Source: Candidatus Omnitrophota bacterium
Lineage (GTDB): Bacteria > Omnitrophota > Gorgyraeia > Gygaellales > Profunditerraquicolaceae
DNA length: 7,043 nt
Reading direction: 5' to 3'
Assembly (NCBI GenBank): GCA_028687205.1
Contig: JAQUAP010000061.1
Location: forward strand, 1 to 7,043
Shown here one piece after another: positions 6,371 through 7,043 of this stretch (its first letter is position 1; every line of letters starts with the position of its first letter). The notes beneath the pieces are model-generated. The model ran no database searches. It had not been told where the DNA came from and was given only the letters and a program-made list of their open reading frames with translations. The translations under genes were made by a program, and so were the position numbers.

Positions 6371-6373
6371 GAT

Positions 6374-7043
6374 ATGGTTAAGATAAAAAAAATAAAAAAA
6401 GTCAGCGCCAAGAAACCCCGCTTAAGGAAAAAACAAGTACGGCGGACAGCAAAAGCCAAAACCGCGGCGCCAAAGCCCCAGGTTAAACAAGCTATCGGCG
6501 TCCAGGAGATTGCCATAGAAACAGCCAAGTTTTCCCATCCCGAAGTAAGCCGCGTAACGAAAACTTTTTCTCATGAGCTGCCCTCCAGGTATGAACAGGA
6601 TAGAATGGTGCTCCTGGTGCGCGACCCCTGGTGGCTCTATACTTACTGGGAGCTAAAACAGGGAACGGTAGAAAAATTAAAAGCTGACCTGAAAGATGAA
6701 TTTTATAAAGCCAGAAGGATACTTCGGGTGTATGACGTGACGGATATTATTTTTAACGGCACAAACGCCAACCGCTTCTTTGATATCGAGATACATGAAT
6801 TTGCCAACAACTGGTATATTGACGCTGCCAGCCCCGGAAGGTCCTGGTGCGTGGATTTAGGACTGCGCTTAGCCAACGGAAAATTTATCACTATCCTGCG
6901 TTCTAATGTCGTGCAGACCCCGCTGGACGGGCCATCCTGGATTACCGATGAAGAATGGATGATCCCCGACGATATGTTCGCCCGGCTTTACGGCATGGGC
7001 TTTGGCCAGGGAAAGAGTTCTCCCGTAGGCCGCGCCTGGAGAC
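6374..7043 (+). CDS. DUF4912 domain-containing protein (3' end outside window)
   Basis: The frame opens at an ATG with a strong ribosome binding site and stays open for 223 codons to the window end. Residues 1-40 are a basic, low-complexity tail with 17 Lys/Arg and no acidic residue. Residues ~75-185 match what I know of DUF4912: MVLLVRDPWWLYTYWEL (78-94), then ILRVYDVTDIIFNG (116-129), FFDIEIHEFANNWYID (135-150) and WCVDLGLRLANGKFITILRS (158-177). The molecular function of DUF4912 is not established; the fold is thought to be a beta-sandwich. From memory, related genomes often place it beside GH57/DUF1957 glycogen-branching-type enzymes, so such a gene may follow outside the window (inference). 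No signal peptide is seen, so it is probably cytoplasmic, and the basic tail could bind nucleic acid or another polyanion. The start region has A8 and A7 runs (6385-6392, 6394-6400). Confidence 0.88.
   Translation, partial: MVKIKKIKKVSAKKPRLRKKQVRRTAKAKTAAPKPQVKQAIGVQEIAIETAKFSHPEVSRVTKTFSHELPSRYEQDRMVLLVRDPWWLYTYWELKQGTVEKLKADLKDEFYKARRILRVYDVTDIIFNGTNANRFFDIEIHEFANNWYIDAASPGRSWCVDLGLRLANGKFITILRSNVVQTPLDGPSWITDEEWMIPDDMFARLYGMGFGQGKSSPVGRAWR

Noticed and set aside
6286..6373. Riboswitch, small RNA gene or promoter in the longest gap
   Set aside because: Only the inverted repeat, terminator and Shine-Dalgarno are visible in these 88 bases; there is no room for a riboswitch aptamer and no convincing promoter.
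1..7043. CRISPR arrays, tRNA/rRNA, insertion sequences, defence or phage genes
   Set aside because: No regularly spaced repeats, cloverleaf, transposase motifs or terminal inverted repeats were seen; the genes are compact and co-oriented.

Overview
The window is bacterial, tightly packed and entirely on the + strand. It reads as chromosomal housekeeping DNA of a Gram-negative-type (diderm) bacterium, of roughly balanced base composition. Evidence for two membranes is a Pal/OmpA-type peptidoglycan-binding lipoprotein with a clear lipobox. The combination of a type I serA, an odd metallophosphatase/thioredoxin-like fusion, a homocitrate-synthase-family enzyme, purA and a DUF4912 protein recalls uncultured anaerobic lineages such as Candidatus Omnitrophota. 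That placement is an impression from gene content, not a computed one. I see no tRNA, rRNA, CRISPR, transposon or phage signature.

Bases 1-5200 look like one co-transcribed metabolic block. It holds the 3' part of serA (serine biosynthesis), a secreted metallophosphatase-like protein fused to thioredoxin-like domains (ATGA overlap with serA), a DRE-TIM acyl-CoA carboxylate-condensing enzyme of the homocitrate/isopropylmalate/Re-citrate synthase group (27-base gap), and purA (12-base gap). SerA and PurA are well-understood central metabolism. The condensing enzyme probably feeds amino-acid or 2-oxo-acid synthesis, but its substrate cannot be settled from sequence. The exported fusion protein does not obviously belong to the same pathway.

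Bases 5193-6350 form a second, envelope-related unit. A well-formed sigma70-type promoter with an extended -10 overlaps the end of purA. It is followed by an OmpA/Pal-like lipoprotein gene and a small membrane-anchored coiled-coil protein gene, and closed by a strong intrinsic terminator at 6323-6350, preceded by an inverted repeat.

From 6374 to the window end runs the 5' part of a DUF4912 gene, not closed within the window. It has a very strong Shine-Dalgarno and a lysine/arginine-rich N-terminal tail.

No clearly new multi-gene system is visible. The most unusual item is the 581-residue exported protein at 905-2650, a metallophosphatase scaffold with altered metal ligands joined to a cysteine-rich linker and two thioredoxin-like regions. 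Next is the substrate question for the 2678-3916 enzyme.
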